NCBI RefSeq assembly: GCF_947492645.1 | Contig: NZ_CANLMZ010000008.1 | Span: 62,001 to 126,000 of the forward strand | DNA from: an uncultured Pontibacter sp. | GTDB lineage: Bacteria; Bacteroidota; Bacteroidia; Cytophagales; Hymenobacteraceae | Direction: 5' to 3' | Length of the DNA stretch: 64,000 nucleotides | Part shown: one piece after another, positions 1 to 9,494 of the stretch | How positions within the stretch are numbered: position 1 is the first letter of the stretch | How the letters are laid out: the number at the start of each line of letters is the position of its first letter | Program-made: the position numbers and the translations under genes | The notes under the pieces: model-generated | Told to the model about the DNA's origin: nothing | What the model saw: the letters and a program-made list of their open reading frames with translations, nothing else | Databases searched by the model: none

Positions 1-3000
1 TATGCCGACTTTGCGCGCCAGGGAAAAACCTATGTGCCCTTTCCGGACCCGCAGAACTATAGAATTACCTTAGAGGAACTTGCCCAACAGGAAGTGCGCG
101 AGCGCCTGCGTTTGCTCTTTACCGACCCGCTGGAGCTGGACCCAAGCCGACGCGCCGCGCGCGTAACCCGGCAGCTGGCCGAGCGGCTGGCAAAACTGGC
201 GGCATCGCTGGAGCAGACCGGGCACACACCCGAAAAAGTGTCCGGTTTCCTGATGCGCTGCTTGTTTACCATGTTTGCCGAAGATGTGCAGCTGCTGCCC
301 GAAAACTCGTTTACCAAACTGCTGCAGGATTACCGCCAAAGTATAAATTACTTCCCTGATGCCCTGAAAGCGTTGTGGCTAAACATGGACAAAGGCGGTT
401 TTGACCCGGCCCTGAAAACAGTTATCCCGCAATTTAACGGCTATTTGTTTAAAGACCCCGAAGCGCTGCCCATTACCGAAGCGCAATTAGACTTACTTAT
501 ACTTGCCGCCGAAGCCGACTGGGCCGATGTGGAGCCTGCCATTTTTGGTACCTTGCTGGAGCGGGCCCTGCAGCCGCGCGAGCGCCACAAGCTGGGTGCC
601 CACTACACGCCCCGCGCCTACGTGGAGCGCCTGGTAATGCCCACCGTAATTGAGCCGCTGCGCGAAGAGTGGGAAGCTGCCCGCACCGCCTCGGCTATAT
701 TGGAAGACAGCGGCGACGAAGCCGGAGCCCGCAAAGAAATTGAAACGTTCCATAGGCGGCTGTGCTCGGTGCGCGTGCTGGACCCTGCCTGCGGAAGCGG
801 CAACTTTTTGTACGTAACCCTGGAGCACCTCAAAAGGCTGGAGGGCGAAGTGCTGGAGTACCTGGAGCATTTCCCGGGGCAGCTTGGCCTGGATATGACA
901 GGCGGCTATACCGTAACGCCGGCGCAGTTGCTGGGCCTGGAAGTAAACCCTCGCGCTGCGGCCATTGCCGACGTGGTGCTCTGGATCGGGTATTTGCAAT
1001 GGCACTTCCGGGCGCATGGCTCGGCCACCCGCCTGAGCAACCCAATTTTGCGCGAGTACGGCAACATAAAGCAGCAGGACGCGGTGCTGAGCTACTCCGA
1101 CCGCCAGCCGCGCCTCGACAGCAACGGACAGCCTGTTACCCGCTGGGACGGCCACAGCACCAAACCTCACCCGGTTACCGGACAGGAAGTGCCCGATGAA
1201 ACCGCCCGAACGATAGTTTACGATTACCTCGACCCCAAACCAGCCAGCTGGCCCGAAGCCGATTTTATAGTTGGCAACCCGCCGTTTGTAGGTAACAAGC
1301 GCATGCGCGATGCTTTGGGAGATGGCTATACCGAAGCGTTGAGAAAAGCTTACAAAGGCGCTGTGCCCGATAGTGCAGATTTCGTGATGTACTGGTGGTA
1401 TAAAGCTGGGGAGATTTTAGCAACTGACAAAACAGAACGCTTCGGTTTCATCACGACCAATAGTATAACGCAGTCTTTTAACCGGAGAGTGTTGCAGACT
1501 TTCATGGAAGCCAAAGAACCTATCTCTATAACTTATGCTATACCTGACCACCCTTGGGTAGATAGCGGCGATGGGGCGCAAGTTAGAATTGCCATGACAG
1601 CAGCAGAAAAAGGTGTGCAAGCTGGAAGGTTAAATCTTGTTATTGCTGAAAAAGATAATGGAGAATTAGGAATACAGATTAAACTTCAAGAAAAGATAGG
1701 GACTATACATTCAGATATCAGAATTGGTGCGGCAGTCAATACTGCTAAACCTTTAAAATCTAACTTGAAAATAAGTGGCAGAGGTATGATACCTCATGGT
1801 AGTGGCTTTCAGGTTTCATTCGAAGAAGCTGAAAAACTCGGATTAAATAGGACACCTGGATTAGAAAACCATATTCGACCTTATCGGAATGGTAAAGATT
1901 TAACAGCAATTCCGCGTGGTAAGTATGTTATTGACTTCTTTGGATTTACAGAAAAGCAGCTTATGGTTGAATATCCTGAAGTTTATCAACATCTACTTGA
2001 AACCGTAAAGCCACATAGAGCTCAAAATAACAGAGCATCAAGAAGAGAAAACTGGTGGATTTTTGCTGAAAATCAACCAGCAGTTCGTCAAGCTATTTCA
2101 GGTTTAGAGAAGTATATAGTTACTGGCTACGTCGCAAAGCATAGGATATTTCAATTTCTAAGTAAGGATATTTTACCGGACGATGGACTGCTTGCTTTTG
2201 GCTTAAATGATGGTTATAGTTTGGGTGTATTATCAAGTAGAATTCATGTACTATGGTCATTTGCCACAGGTGGAAACATGGGTGTGGGAAATGACTCGAT
2301 GTATAACAACTCGACTTGTTTTCAAACCTTCCCCTTCCCTGCCGCCACCGAAGCGCAGCAGGAGCAGATCCGAAGTATAGCCGAGGCCTTGGATGCGCAC
2401 CGCAAGCAGCGGCAGGCGCAGCATCCCACGCTAACTATAACCGACATGTATAACGTGCTCGGGAAACTTCGTTCGGGAGAGCCGCTGAATGCCAAAGAGC
2501 AGAAAACCCACGAACAAGGGCTGGTAAGTATACTGTTGCAACTGCACACCGAATTAGATGCCGCCGTAGCCGCCGCCTATGGCTGGCCCGCCAACTTACC
2601 CGAAGAAGAAATACTGGAACGCCTGGTTGCGCTTAACAAAGAGCGCGCCGCCGAAGAAGCACGCGGCCACATCCGCTGGCTCCGCCCCGCGTACCAGAAC
2701 CCGCAAGGCACCCAGCAAACCGACTTAGGTATAGAAAGTAAAAAACGTGCAGGGACAGGTCGCGACCTGTCTGCCAAAGAAACCCTGGCCTGGCCAAAAA
2801 CGCTCTCGGAGCAGGCGCAGGCCGTGCAACGCGCCCTGCAGCTGCACGAGCGCCCGGCCACCGCACAGGAGCTCATAAGTCAGTTTAAGCCCGTAGCCAA
2901 AACCCAGCAACCGCAGCGCCTGCAACAGATCGACAGCCTGCTGCAAACGCTTCATGGGTTGGGCCTGCTGCGCAAAACCGAGCAAGAGCAGTATGTAAAG

Positions 3001-3003
3001 TAG
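1..3003 (+). CDS. MmeI-like class I DNA methyltransferase / type IIG restriction-modification protein (5' partial)
   Basis: The reading frame is open from base 1, so the N-terminus lies outside the window; the GTG at 34 is only an internal codon. The sequence shows KLGAHYTP near 590-613, SAM-binding motif DPACGSGNF near 780-806 and the adenine-methylase motif NPPF near 1276-1290. A variable region with [12 protein letters not shown] near 2278-2313 and a helical C-terminal region follow. This order matches MmeI-like enzymes (methylase, target-recognition domain, C-terminal domain), which methylate adenine and often carry a nuclease at the N-terminus. That part is missing here, so restriction activity cannot be judged. 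A DISARM-type DrmMI methylase is a possible alternative. Bases about 1400-2330, the specificity region, are clearly AT-richer than the GC-rich flanks, which suggests domain exchange. A palindromic repeat lies in frame near 2753. Confidence 0.85.
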   Translation, partial: YADFARQGKTYVPFPDPQNYRITLEELAQQEVRERLRLLFTDPLELDPSRRAARVTRQLAERLAKLAASLEQTGHTPEKVSGFLMRCLFTMFAEDVQLLPENSFTKLLQDYRQSINYFPDALKALWLNMDKGGFDPALKTVIPQFNGYLFKDPEALPITEAQLDLLILAAEADWADVEPAIFGTLLERALQPRERHKLGAHYTPRAYVERLVMPTVIEPLREEWEAARTASAILEDSGDEAGARKEIETFHRRLCSVRVLDPACGSGNFLYVTLEHLKRLEGEVLEYLEHFPGQLGLDMTGGYTVTPAQLLGLEVNPRAAAIADVVLWIGYLQWHFRAHGSATRLSNPILREYGNIKQQDAVLSYSDRQPRLDSNGQPVTRWDGHSTKPHPVTGQEVPDETARTIVYDYLDPKPASWPEADFIVGNPPFVGNKRMRDALGDGYTEALRKAYKGAVPDSADFVMYWWYKAGEILATDKTERFGFITTNSITQSFNRRVLQTFMEAKEPISITYAIPDHPWVDSGDGAQVRIAMTAAEKGVQAGRLNLVIAEKDNGELGIQIKLQEKIGTIHSDIRIGAAVNTAKPLKSNLKISGRGMIPHGSGFQVSFEEAEKLGLNRTPGLENHIRPYRNGKDLTAIPRGKYVIDFFGFTEKQLMVEYPEVYQHLLETVKPHRAQNNRASRRENWWIFAENQPAVRQAISGLEKYIVTGYVAKHRIFQFLSKDILPDDGLLAFGLNDGYSLGVLSSRIHVLWSFATGGNMGVGNDSMYNNSTCFQTFPFPAATEAQQEQIRSIAEALDAHRKQRQAQHPTLTITDMYNVLGKLRSGEPLNAKEQKTHEQGLVSILLQLHTELDAAVAAAYGWPANLPEEEILERLVALNKERAAEEARGHIRWLRPAYQNPQGTQQTDLGIESKKRAGTGRDLSAKETLAWPKTLSEQAQAVQRALQLHERPATAQELISQFKPVAKTQQPQRLQQIDSLLQTLHGLGLLRKTEQEQYVK
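2753..2772. repeat. REP-like palindrome inside the methyltransferase gene
   Basis: This is a 19/20 match to GGACAGGTCGCGACCTGTCC, found intact at 3048 and 33226 and with one change at 3197. Here it is read in frame as residues GTGRDLS near the methyltransferase C-terminus, in a stretch linking the C-terminal domain to a helical tail. Intergenic copies of the same element lie just downstream. Confidence 0.8.
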
Positions 3004-3047
3004 TATAAAATCAAGAACTAAAGTATAAAAGAATAAGTGCTTCGTAG

Positions 3048-3067
3048 GGACAGGTCGCGACCTGTCC
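3048..3067. repeat. REP-like palindrome GGACAGGTCGCGACCTGTCC
   Basis: A perfect 20-bp palindrome lies 45 bp after the methyltransferase stop. It is preceded by cgtag and can form a strong hairpin. It belongs to the same family as the copies at 2753, 3197 and 33226. Confidence 0.85.
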
Positions 3068-3196
3068 GGATCGTGCATGGTTTTTTCTCTTTCACCCTAC
3101 CCGCTACTCCAGGCTTGACAGGAACGAAGTATGGGCAGGAGTAGAAAGGAACAAAGCAGCTTATTTATACTTGCTTCGTAGTTCAGCCTTTCGCGC

Positions 3197-3216
3197 GGAC
3201 AGGCCGCGACCTGTCC
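3197..3216. repeat. REP-like palindrome, variant copy
   Basis: GGACAGGCCGCGACCTGTCC differs by one base from the perfect palindrome and is followed by ctacg, the inverse of the cgtag found before the 3048 copy. The 3048 and 3197 copies therefore form an inverted pair about 130 bp apart. Confidence 0.8.
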
Positions 3217-3239
3217 CTACGGGGGAATTTGAAACACTA

Positions 3240-3455
3240 TGACAAGGCTTTTGACAGGATTATACTTACGCCTTTGCAAACTGGCTGCCATACCCAACCA
3301 CCAGTTACCGCTGCGCTCAAACTGGCGGTATAAACAAACTTACCCGTGCCGCAAGTTTAGCGCCAGCGCAACTTGTGGCTTAATATGGAGCCAGTTTGTA
3401 ACTGGCTTTTTACAGAACTATACTTACGCCTTTAAAACTGGCAGTATTAAAGTGT
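3240..3455. repeat. Composite intergenic repeat (CAGTTACCGC / CAAGTTTAGCGC modules)
   Basis: Modules shared with 6375-6605 and 41575-41725 are visible: a TTATACTTACGCCTTTGCAA block, an imperfect palindrome from CCACCAGTTACC to AACTGGCGGT, and a second palindrome from GCCGCAAGTTTAGC to GCGCAACTTGTGGC. Open frames across this stretch look like chance frames. The 3004-3492 interval otherwise holds only the palindromes already listed. Confidence 0.75.
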
Positions 3456-3492
3456 TAAAGAATAAACTAAAGTATAAGCACCCACACTCAAA

Positions 3493-3945
3493 ATGGAAAA
3501 TATTTTTAACGCAGCAGTTACAGCAGAACTCGTTAGCCGCCTGAACAAATTACAACCCGACTCACAGCCGCTTTGGGGTAAAATGAGCGTATCCCAGATG
3601 CTGGCGCATTGCAACGTAACCTACGAAATGGTGTACGAAGACAAGCACCCCAGGCCAAACCCCTTCCTGAAGTTTATGCTGAAGCTACTGGTAAAGAAAT
3701 ATGTGGTAAACGAAAAGCCCTACAAGCAAAACGCCCATACGGCATCGCAGTTTATGGTGCCCGATAACAAAAGCTTTGAGGCAGAAAAGACCCGCCTGAT
3801 CAACTACCTGCACAAAACACAGCAATTAGGCGAGGCGCATTTCGAGGGCAAAGACTCGCACTCTTTTGGCCCGCTTACCAGCCAGGAATGGAACAACATG
3901 TTCTACAAGCACCTGAACCACCACCTGAACCAGTTTGGAGTATAA
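3493..3945 (+). CDS. DUF1569 family protein
   Basis: This 150-residue cytoplasmic protein resembles the DUF1569 family, a branch of the DinB-like four-helix-bundle fold. Typical signs are the early WGKMSVSQMLAHCN stretch (about residues 28-41) and the C-terminal SFGPLTSQEWNNMFYKHLNH. The histidines in AHCN and KHLNHH suit the metal site of DinB-like proteins. The length fits the family and the ATG follows a plausible AT-rich leader. No enzymatic activity is established for the family. The gene stands alone between a repeat cluster and a hexamer repeat. Confidence 0.85.
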   Translation: MENIFNAAVTAELVSRLNKLQPDSQPLWGKMSVSQMLAHCNVTYEMVYEDKHPRPNPFLKFMLKLLVKKYVVNEKPYKQNAHTASQFMVPDNKSFEAEKTRLINYLHKTQQLGEAHFEGKDSHSFGPLTSQEWNNMFYKHLNHHLNQFGV

Positions 3946-3949
3946 GCGC

Positions 3950-3985
3950 ATACTTATACTTATACTTATACTTATACTTATACTT
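3950..3985. repeat. Tandem hexamer repeat (ATACTT)6
   Basis: Six perfect copies of ATACTT lie directly after the DUF1569 stop. The unit is the same string that is over-represented throughout the window as TATACTT/AAGTATA. Confidence 0.95.
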
Positions 3986-4026
3986 GCAGGCCCTCTAAAA
4001 CACAGAACCAACTCTTATTCTTTAAT

Positions 4027-4530
4027 ATGATGAAAAACTACAGAATTGAGCTTAAATGGGCCATCGTTTTTGTGCTGATGACCTTAACCTGGATGGTAAT
4101 CGAAAAGCTTGCCGGCATGCACAGCACCCACATCGACAAACACGCCATCTTTACCAACCTTATTGCCATACCTGCCATTACGGTGTATGTGCTCGCGTTG
4201 CGCGACAAGCGCCAAAACTTCTACAAAGGCACCATGTCTTACAAGCAGAGCTTTGTTTCAGGCTTGATCATCACCCTTCTCGTTACGGCTATCAGCCCGC
4301 TCACGCAAGTAATTGTTTCTGAAGCAATTGCCCCGGAGTATTTCCCAAACATGATCCTGTACGCCGTAACTGAAGGCAACATGACACAGGAGGCCGCCGA
4401 AGCCTACTTTAACCTGAAAAGCTACATAGTGCAGGGCCTGATCGGAGCGCCACTCATGGGTTTGCTTACCACCGCCCTCGTCGCGCTTTTCACGAAAAGC
4501 AAAACTAAAAAACAGCTGGTGGCTGCTTAA
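4027..4530 (+). CDS. DUF4199 domain membrane protein
   Basis: The 167-residue protein has about four hydrophobic segments: near residues 11-26, 41-58, 75-98 and 133-156. This spacing, the N-terminal YRIELKWAIVF and the central YKQSFVSGLIITLL fit the DUF4199 inner-membrane family common in Bacteroidota. Function is unknown. The ATG at 4027 is used; an in-frame ATG follows directly. The interval 4531-4756 to the next gene shows no further gene. Confidence 0.82.
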   Translation: MMKNYRIELKWAIVFVLMTLTWMVIEKLAGMHSTHIDKHAIFTNLIAIPAITVYVLALRDKRQNFYKGTMSYKQSFVSGLIITLLVTAISPLTQVIVSEAIAPEYFPNMILYAVTEGNMTQEAAEAYFNLKSYIVQGLIGAPLMGLLTTALVALFTKSKTKKQLVAA

Positions 4531-4756
4531 GCGGCTGGTTTACTGCACCTGCTCCAGCCGCCGCTGCCAGTAGCTGGAGCAGGTACAACAGAATAAATAC
4601 CCTGTAAATCAGATCTCTCTGGCTCTTTCCCGCAATACTGCACCTGGCACTTCTTAGCGCTTCTATAACCTAAACAGTACGGCAGGGGTACACAACCAAT
4701 ACCTGCAGCTGCTGTTGCTGCACCTGTACTTTTTGCACCAACTTACGTTGCACAAA

Positions 4757-6001
4757 ATGGGTAAAGGCGAGATAAACATCATCGTTACTATTTTAGGAGG
4801 CCTTGTGATGGTGCTGGGCCTGGGTTCCAAAAAGCTGGAGGAAAGCCCGGTTCCGGCTACGCTGCTGGCCCTGCTTATAGGTATTTTGCTCGGCCCTGAA
4901 GTATTCGATGTAATAGATCCGAAAGAACTTGGCGAGAAAACAACTATCCTGGAGACAACTGCCAGGCTGGTACTGGGCATTGGCCTGATCAGCGTAGCGC
5001 TGCGCATCCCCAAAGCGTACCCTCGTACTAACTGGCGGCAGATGCTAACGCTGGTGTTTTTGGGTATGGTGCTGATGTGGGGTGTAAGCACTCTCCTGAT
5101 CTACTTTATACTTGGCATCCCGTTCTGGCTCGCGGCCCTGATTGGTGCCATCGTCGCCCCCACCGACCCTATCGCAGCAAGCCCTATTGTTACGGGCCCT
5201 GTAGCCAACAAAAACCTGCCAGACCGCATCCGGCATGCTATTTCGTTTGAGTCCGGGGCAAACGACGGCCTGAGTTTCCTGTTTGTGTTTCTGCCGCTAC
5301 TGCTGCTGACGCGACCCACCGAAGCTGCACTTACCCATTGGCTGACCACAACGCTTTTGTGGGAGGTGCTGGGGGCAACCGTATGCGGGCTGCTGCTTGG
5401 TTACGTAACGGCCAAACTGCTGAAGGCCTCTGAAAAACACAACCTGATACAGGAGAACTGGCGACTGATTTATACTGTAGCGCTCTCGCTTCTGGCTGTT
5501 GGGGGCGGCAAGTTGATTAAAAGCGATGAGGTGCTGCTTGTTTTTGCTGCCGGCATCGCTTTTGTTCAGGTAGTAAGCGAAGACGAGCGCGGGGAGGAAG
5601 AAAAAGGACAGGAGGCAGTCAACCGGTTTTTTTCTTACCCTATTTTCGCGCTTTTCGGTACAACCATACCCTGGTCGGGCTGGGCAGCGCTTGGCTGGAG
5701 CGGTGTATTGCTGGTAGTAGCCATACTTCTGCTGCGCCGCCCTCCGGCACTACTGCTCCTTAAGCCACTACTCCCAAGCCTGAAAAGCACAAAAGATGCC
5801 TTGTTCCTGGGCTGGTTCGGGCCGGTTGCCGTAGCCGCTATCTACTATGGCGCCATGGCCGAGCATCGGTTAAAAGAGCCGCTGGTATGGGATGTTGTCA
5901 GTTTGATAATTTTTGCATCGGTGGTGGTGCACGGCATCAGCTCAACGCCCTTATCGAAGCTATACGGGAAAGCCACAGGAGAGCGGACAAAGCAACCATA
6001 G
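4757..6001 (+). CDS. Cation:proton antiporter, CPA1/NhaP type
   Basis: This is a polytopic inner-membrane transporter of about 414 residues. It has the Na+/H+ exchanger core: an APTDPIAASPIV stretch and a later FESGANDGLSF segment holding the ND acidic site of CPA1 proteins. It likely exchanges Na+ or K+ for H+. A longer frame starts at a TTG at 4715, but ATG 4757 gives MGKGEINIIV directly before the first membrane helix and is preferred. No C-terminal regulatory domain is present. Confidence 0.85.
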   Translation: MGKGEINIIVTILGGLVMVLGLGSKKLEESPVPATLLALLIGILLGPEVFDVIDPKELGEKTTILETTARLVLGIGLISVALRIPKAYPRTNWRQMLTLVFLGMVLMWGVSTLLIYFILGIPFWLAALIGAIVAPTDPIAASPIVTGPVANKNLPDRIRHAISFESGANDGLSFLFVFLPLLLLTRPTEAALTHWLTTTLLWEVLGATVCGLLLGYVTAKLLKASEKHNLIQENWRLIYTVALSLLAVGGGKLIKSDEVLLVFAAGIAFVQVVSEDERGEEEKGQEAVNRFFSYPIFALFGTTIPWSGWAALGWSGVLLVVAILLLRRPPALLLLKPLLPSLKSTKDALFLGWFGPVAVAAIYYGAMAEHRLKEPLVWDVVSLIIFASVVVHGISSTPLSKLYGKATGERTKQP

Positions 6002-6014
6002 AAGGGAGTTGCCC

Positions 6015-6224
6015 TTACTCCAGGTTCTCGAACCCCTCGCGAAACCCACTAAGGTGCGCATAGCACACTGGGCTGCTGTAGTCATTACCTCGTTGCGCTG
6101 CCGCATCGGCATTTGGAGCCTTACTTTGCTGCACCTGCTGCTTGTAGAGTGGTTGCAGCGTAAGGGCAAACGCTTTAAAATCGCTTTTCAAGAGTGGCTG
6201 TTTCTTAATTCGGATGTATGGCAT
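6015..6224 (-). CDS. Small hypothetical protein (69 aa)
   Basis: A short minus-strand frame converges on the antiporter gene, with its stop 13 bp from the antiporter stop. The product has a Lys/Gln-rich middle and ends in SSPVCYAHLSGFREGFENLE, which reads more like protein than the opposing plus-strand frame does. No family is recognised and no membrane segment or signal peptide is seen. It could be a chance frame. Confidence 0.4.
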   Translation of the reverse strand: MPYIRIKKQPLLKSDFKAFALTLQPLYKQQVQQSKAPNADAAAQRGNDYSSPVCYAHLSGFREGFENLE

Positions 6225-6374
6225 AAGTATAAAGGCTACCTGTTTTAAAGTACGGCATCAACCTGAACCTGTTTGGCACCTGATCCAGCGCATGCGCTGT
6301 GCTGTATTCCAGCGGCATGCTTCCCGGTTACAATCCTTTACGAAAGCCAGCACCCGGGAGAACACGCTATAGCT

Positions 6375-6605
6375 TTAACTTGTACATGCCGCAAGTTTAG
6401 CACCAGCGCAAATGTGGCTTAGTATGGCAGCCATTTTATAAAAGCTTTTATAGAACTACACTTACGCTTTTGCAAAGGCTTTGCCCAGAATTATACTTAC
6501 GCCTTTGCAAATTGGCTTTTCTACAGAATTATACTTACGCCTTTGCAAACTGGCTGCCATGCACAACCACCAGTTACCGCTGCGCTCAAACTGGCGGTAT
6601 ACATT
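6375..6605. repeat. Composite intergenic repeat, second copy
   Basis: This repeats the modules of 3240-3455: GCCGCAAGTTTAGC with GCGCAAATGTGGC, then at least two copies of the TATACTTACGCCTTTGCAAA block, then CCACCAGTTACCGCTGCGCT followed by CAAACTGGCGGTAT. It fills most of the gap between the small frame at 6015 and the peptidase gene. No gene is seen in 6225-6630. Confidence 0.75.
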
Positions 6606-6630
6606 TATATAACTGATAATTGAACGCGCT

Positions 6631-7767
6631 TTACTGCTTCAGGGCATTATGTTTCTTCATTAGCTTCAGCACCTTCTCTACAGGCAGGGCCTCCACTACA
6701 CGCTTGTCGTTACCTGTTGTGGTTTCGGCTTTAAAAAGCGAGTTGATAATGGCCTCTTCTGTTGCCTCTATCACCGCCATAAAAAGCGGCGATATTTCGT
6801 CGTTGCGCAGCAGCGTTACCGTTTGTGTTTTAGCCCCCGAAGTATAAGGGATGCGCAACTCAGGATGTGCCGAAAAAGCTATGACATAATCGCCGCTGCC
6901 GTTAGAGGCAATGCCGCCGGTTCGGGCAAGGCCCATCATGGCACGTTTTGCCATGCGCTCCAGGTTACGGGCATCAACGGGTGCATCTGTGGCCACCACG
7001 ATCATACACGACCCATCTGCTTTCTCGGTTATCTGCTGCTTAAAAGAAAACTGCTCCAGCTCCTCCCCAACCGGCACGCCGTCTACTTGCAGCACGCCCC
7101 CAAAATTAGACTGCACCAGCACTCCTACCGTGTAGCCGCCCAGGCTCTGAGGCAGCACCCGCGAGGCTGTACCAATGCCCCCCTTAAAGCCAAAGCAAAC
7201 GGTGCCGGTGCCTGCGCCTACATTCCCCTCTGCCACCGCACCATCCGTAGCCTGCGTGATGGCCGCTACCACGTGCTGCTCGGTTACATGCCTGCCCCGT
7301 ATGTCGTTAAGGCCTCCATCGTTTGTCTCGCCAACCAAAGCGTTTACCGACTGCACCTTCTCGTTTCCGGGCTGCTGCAAAGTATAGCCTATCACGGCGT
7401 TCACGGCGGTGGCAACTCCAAGGGTATTTGTAAGTATGATAGGTGTTTCGAGGTTGCCCAGTTCCTGCACTTGCGTGCTGCCTGCCAGTTTACCAAACCC
7501 ATTGCCAACATATACTGCCGCCGGCACCTTCTCCTGAAAAACATTGCCATTGTGTGGCAGTATGGCCGTAACACCCGTACGAATGTGGCTTTGCTGCACC
7601 AGCGTAGTCTGCCCTACCTTCACTCCTTTTACATCGGTTATCGCATTCAGTTTTCCGGTTGGCAGCACCCCGATCTTTACACCCAGTTCCCTGGCTCGTT
7701 TTCGGTTTTGCGCAGCAGCAGGTAGTGCTACCATAAGCGTAAGTAGTAAAAGTAAGTATAGCCTCAT
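6631..7767 (-). CDS. P1 family peptidase (DmpA / L-aminopeptidase-D-esterase type)
   Basis: The 378-residue protein has an N-terminal signal peptide (MRLYLLLLLTLMVALPAAAQ), so it is probably periplasmic. It then shows the peptidase S58 fold: an early NAITDVKGVKVGQTT, a central NVGAGTGTVCFGFKGG with GIGTASR, and a C-terminal RTGGIASNGSGDYVIAFS. Members are self-processing N-terminal nucleophile hydrolases cleaved before a Ser or Thr; the exact residue here is inferred. They remove N-terminal residues from peptides, sometimes D-amino acids or beta-alanyl groups. The gene is monocistronic. Confidence 0.87.
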   Translation of the reverse strand: MRLYLLLLLTLMVALPAAAQNRKRARELGVKIGVLPTGKLNAITDVKGVKVGQTTLVQQSHIRTGVTAILPHNGNVFQEKVPAAVYVGNGFGKLAGSTQVQELGNLETPIILTNTLGVATAVNAVIGYTLQQPGNEKVQSVNALVGETNDGGLNDIRGRHVTEQHVVAAITQATDGAVAEGNVGAGTGTVCFGFKGGIGTASRVLPQSLGGYTVGVLVQSNFGGVLQVDGVPVGEELEQFSFKQQITEKADGSCMIVVATDAPVDARNLERMAKRAMMGLARTGGIASNGSGDYVIAFSAHPELRIPYTSGAKTQTVTLLRNDEISPLFMAVIEATEEAIINSLFKAETTTGNDKRVVEALPVEKVLKLMKKHNALKQ

Positions 7768-7888
7768 AAGGTCTGTCTTTTTGCCTGGTATAAAAATATA
7801 ACAAATTTCTGATGTTGGGCAACAGGCAATGCCATATGCGCAAAGATTTGCCTTTTAAGGTGGAAATAAGCTGCATAACACGGCCAAA

Positions 7889-7926
7889 TAAAATAGCCAT
7901 TTATACGTGTATAAATGGCTATTTTA
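7889..7926. terminator. Bidirectional terminator-like hairpin
   Basis: A perfect 18-bp inverted repeat with a 2-nt loop has A-rich and T-rich ends. It follows the stop of the minus-strand oxidoreductase at 8000 and lies upstream of the peptidase gene. Confidence 0.75.
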
Positions 7927-7999
7927 TGAGCTGTACAGGATAGTGCGGTAAGTATAAACCTGCTAAACGGGTAGCTACCTACATACTACAGTTTATACG

Positions 8000-8944
8000 T
8001 TAAGGCACTATAATGATCTTACCTTTTGTGTGCAAGCTCTGTATCTGTTTCATTGCCTCGGCAGTTTGGTCAAGCGGGTAGGTTTTGCTCACGTGCACTT
8101 TCAGCTGGTTTGTGTCAGCTATCTCGCGGAGGTGGTCCAGCTGTTTGCTGTTGGGCTCTACAAATACGTAGCTAAAGTCAATGTCAGGGTCCAGGCCATC
8201 GCCCTGGTGCAGGATCGATACCAGCTTCCCGGATGGTTTAAGCGAGGCCAGGCTTTGCTCCAGCGTTTCTCCGGCCACACAGTCAAACAGGAGGTCTACG
8301 CCGTCTGGTGCAAGTTCTTTTACCGCCTCTCCTACATCTCCTTTTTTATAGTCTATTGTATGGTCTGCGCCAAGCTCCTGCATGTATGCGTGGTTTTTTT
8401 CGCTTGCGACAGCAATTACAGAGGCTCCTTTATACTTTGCCAACTGGATGGCCATACTGCCCACTCCCCCTGAGCCACCAAGTATGAGCACGGTATGCAC
8501 CTGCTCCAGCCGCCCAACCTCAAACAACGATTGGTAGGCAGTAAGCCCTACCAGCGGAATGCCGGCTGCTTCTTCAAAGGATATACTATCGGGCTTTGCA
8601 GCCAGGTAAGACTCGGGCAGCGCAATGTACTCCGCAAAGGTACCGTTATGTACTGTGGGTCTGCGGGCATAGGCGTATACTTTGTCGCCTACATCAAAAC
8701 GTCGCGCACTAAAGCTCCTGTCCTCTACCACGCCAGCCACATCCCAACCGGGAATTACCGGGAAATTAGTGGGCAGAAAATCTTTGAGGTAGCCGGCCTG
8801 TACCGCAGCATCAACAGGGTTTACACCGGCGGCCATTATGCGTACCAGCACCTCCCCTTCTTTTAACTCAGGCACATCAACTGTTTCAATTTTTATCTCG
8901 CCCCCGAACGCATTGTACAAAGCGGCTCTCATTTGTTTTGCCAT
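8000..8944 (-). CDS. NADP-dependent zinc-free MDR alcohol dehydrogenase / quinone oxidoreductase
   Basis: This cytosolic protein of about 314 residues belongs to the medium-chain dehydrogenase/reductase superfamily. Signs are the N-terminal GroES-like part (GVNPVDAAVQAGYL), the nucleotide-binding motif ILGGSGGVGSMAIQLAK and C-terminal KGKIIIVP. It lacks the structural zinc cysteine cluster, as quinone oxidoreductase-like members do. The substrate is not predictable. The long frame runs to a start at 8998, but MAKQMRAALYNAFGG from the ATG at 8944 matches the family start. Confidence 0.87.
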   Translation of the reverse strand: MAKQMRAALYNAFGGEIKIETVDVPELKEGEVLVRIMAAGVNPVDAAVQAGYLKDFLPTNFPVIPGWDVAGVVEDRSFSARRFDVGDKVYAYARRPTVHNGTFAEYIALPESYLAAKPDSISFEEAAGIPLVGLTAYQSLFEVGRLEQVHTVLILGGSGGVGSMAIQLAKYKGASVIAVASEKNHAYMQELGADHTIDYKKGDVGEAVKELAPDGVDLLFDCVAGETLEQSLASLKPSGKLVSILHQGDGLDPDIDFSYVFVEPNSKQLDHLREIADTNQLKVHVSKTYPLDQTAEAMKQIQSLHTKGKIIIVP

Positions 8945-8984
8945 AGTTAAGCTGTTTAAGTTTTTCCTATAGATGGGTTTAAAT

Positions 8985-9032
8985 AAAAAAGCAGGCAAGA
9001 AAAGTATAACGCTTCTACTGCCTGCCTTTTTT
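8985..9032 (-). terminator. Intrinsic terminator of the 9044-9379 gene
   Basis: A 7-bp stem (GCAGGCA/TGCCTGC) carries A and T runs on both sides, giving a U tract in minus-strand transcripts. It lies directly downstream of the small gene stop. Confidence 0.75.
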
Positions 9033-9043
9033 ATGAAGTATAC

Positions 9044-9379
9044 CTATACGTGCCGGTCCAGGTTTTTACCTAAGTCCTTTACCTGTTTCATGAAACTCTC
9101 GATGGTCTCATCCGAGTAAGTGCCGTATGCATCCGAAATGGTGCCTTTATGGCCGTTGCTTGTTTCCACCACATACAGTATCGCCATGTCGTCGGGGTTA
9201 CTTTCGCCCTCAAAGCGGTAAAAATTAACAATCTGCACCTGCTCCGGGCCAAAAGCTTCCGCTCCGTCTGTGGTACCCATCATACCCTTATCAGTTATCC
9301 TGAATTCTTCTGTGTATCCATCCTTCCGGAGGTTGGCCAGAACCTGGACCATGGATGTCAGTTCTTCTTTATCCTGCAT
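9044..9379 (-). CDS. Conserved hypothetical protein (111 aa)
   Basis: A small soluble acidic protein with LANLRKDGYTEEFRITDKG near the N-terminus and FGPEQVQIVNFYRFEGESNP in the middle. Such proteins are widespread in Bacteroidota and are sometimes labelled phosphoribosylpyrophosphate synthetase, although no PRPP synthetase motif is visible. It is followed by its own terminator. Function unknown. Confidence 0.75.
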   Translation of the reverse strand: MQDKEELTSMVQVLANLRKDGYTEEFRITDKGMMGTTDGAEAFGPEQVQIVNFYRFEGESNPDDMAILYVVETSNGHKGTISDAYGTYSDETIESFMKQVKDLGKNLDRHV

Positions 9380-9494
9380 AGTTTTATGTTTACGTAACGT
9401 AGGTACTATACAGGGTATACGTGAAAGTATAAAAAGGTATTTGCAGCCAGGGCTTTAATGCGCCGGCTGCTTTATAAGGACTTCAAAAGCAAGC

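Noticed and set aside
493..1170. 225-residue minus-strand frame inside the methyltransferase gene
   Set aside because: It is antisense to well-supported methylase motifs, and the GC-rich third positions of the real gene explain the open frame.
3239..3544. 101-residue plus-strand frame
   Set aside because: It runs through the composite repeat and overlaps the start of the DUF1569 gene; the translation has no protein-like pattern.
5913..6248. 111-residue plus-strand frame overlapping the antiporter end
   Set aside because: It overlaps the antiporter in another frame and has an implausible composition.
6823..7725. 300-residue plus-strand frame opposite the peptidase gene
   Set aside because: The minus-strand product is a full-length DmpA-type peptidase with a signal peptide; the plus-strand translation is rich in Cys, His and Arg with no domain.
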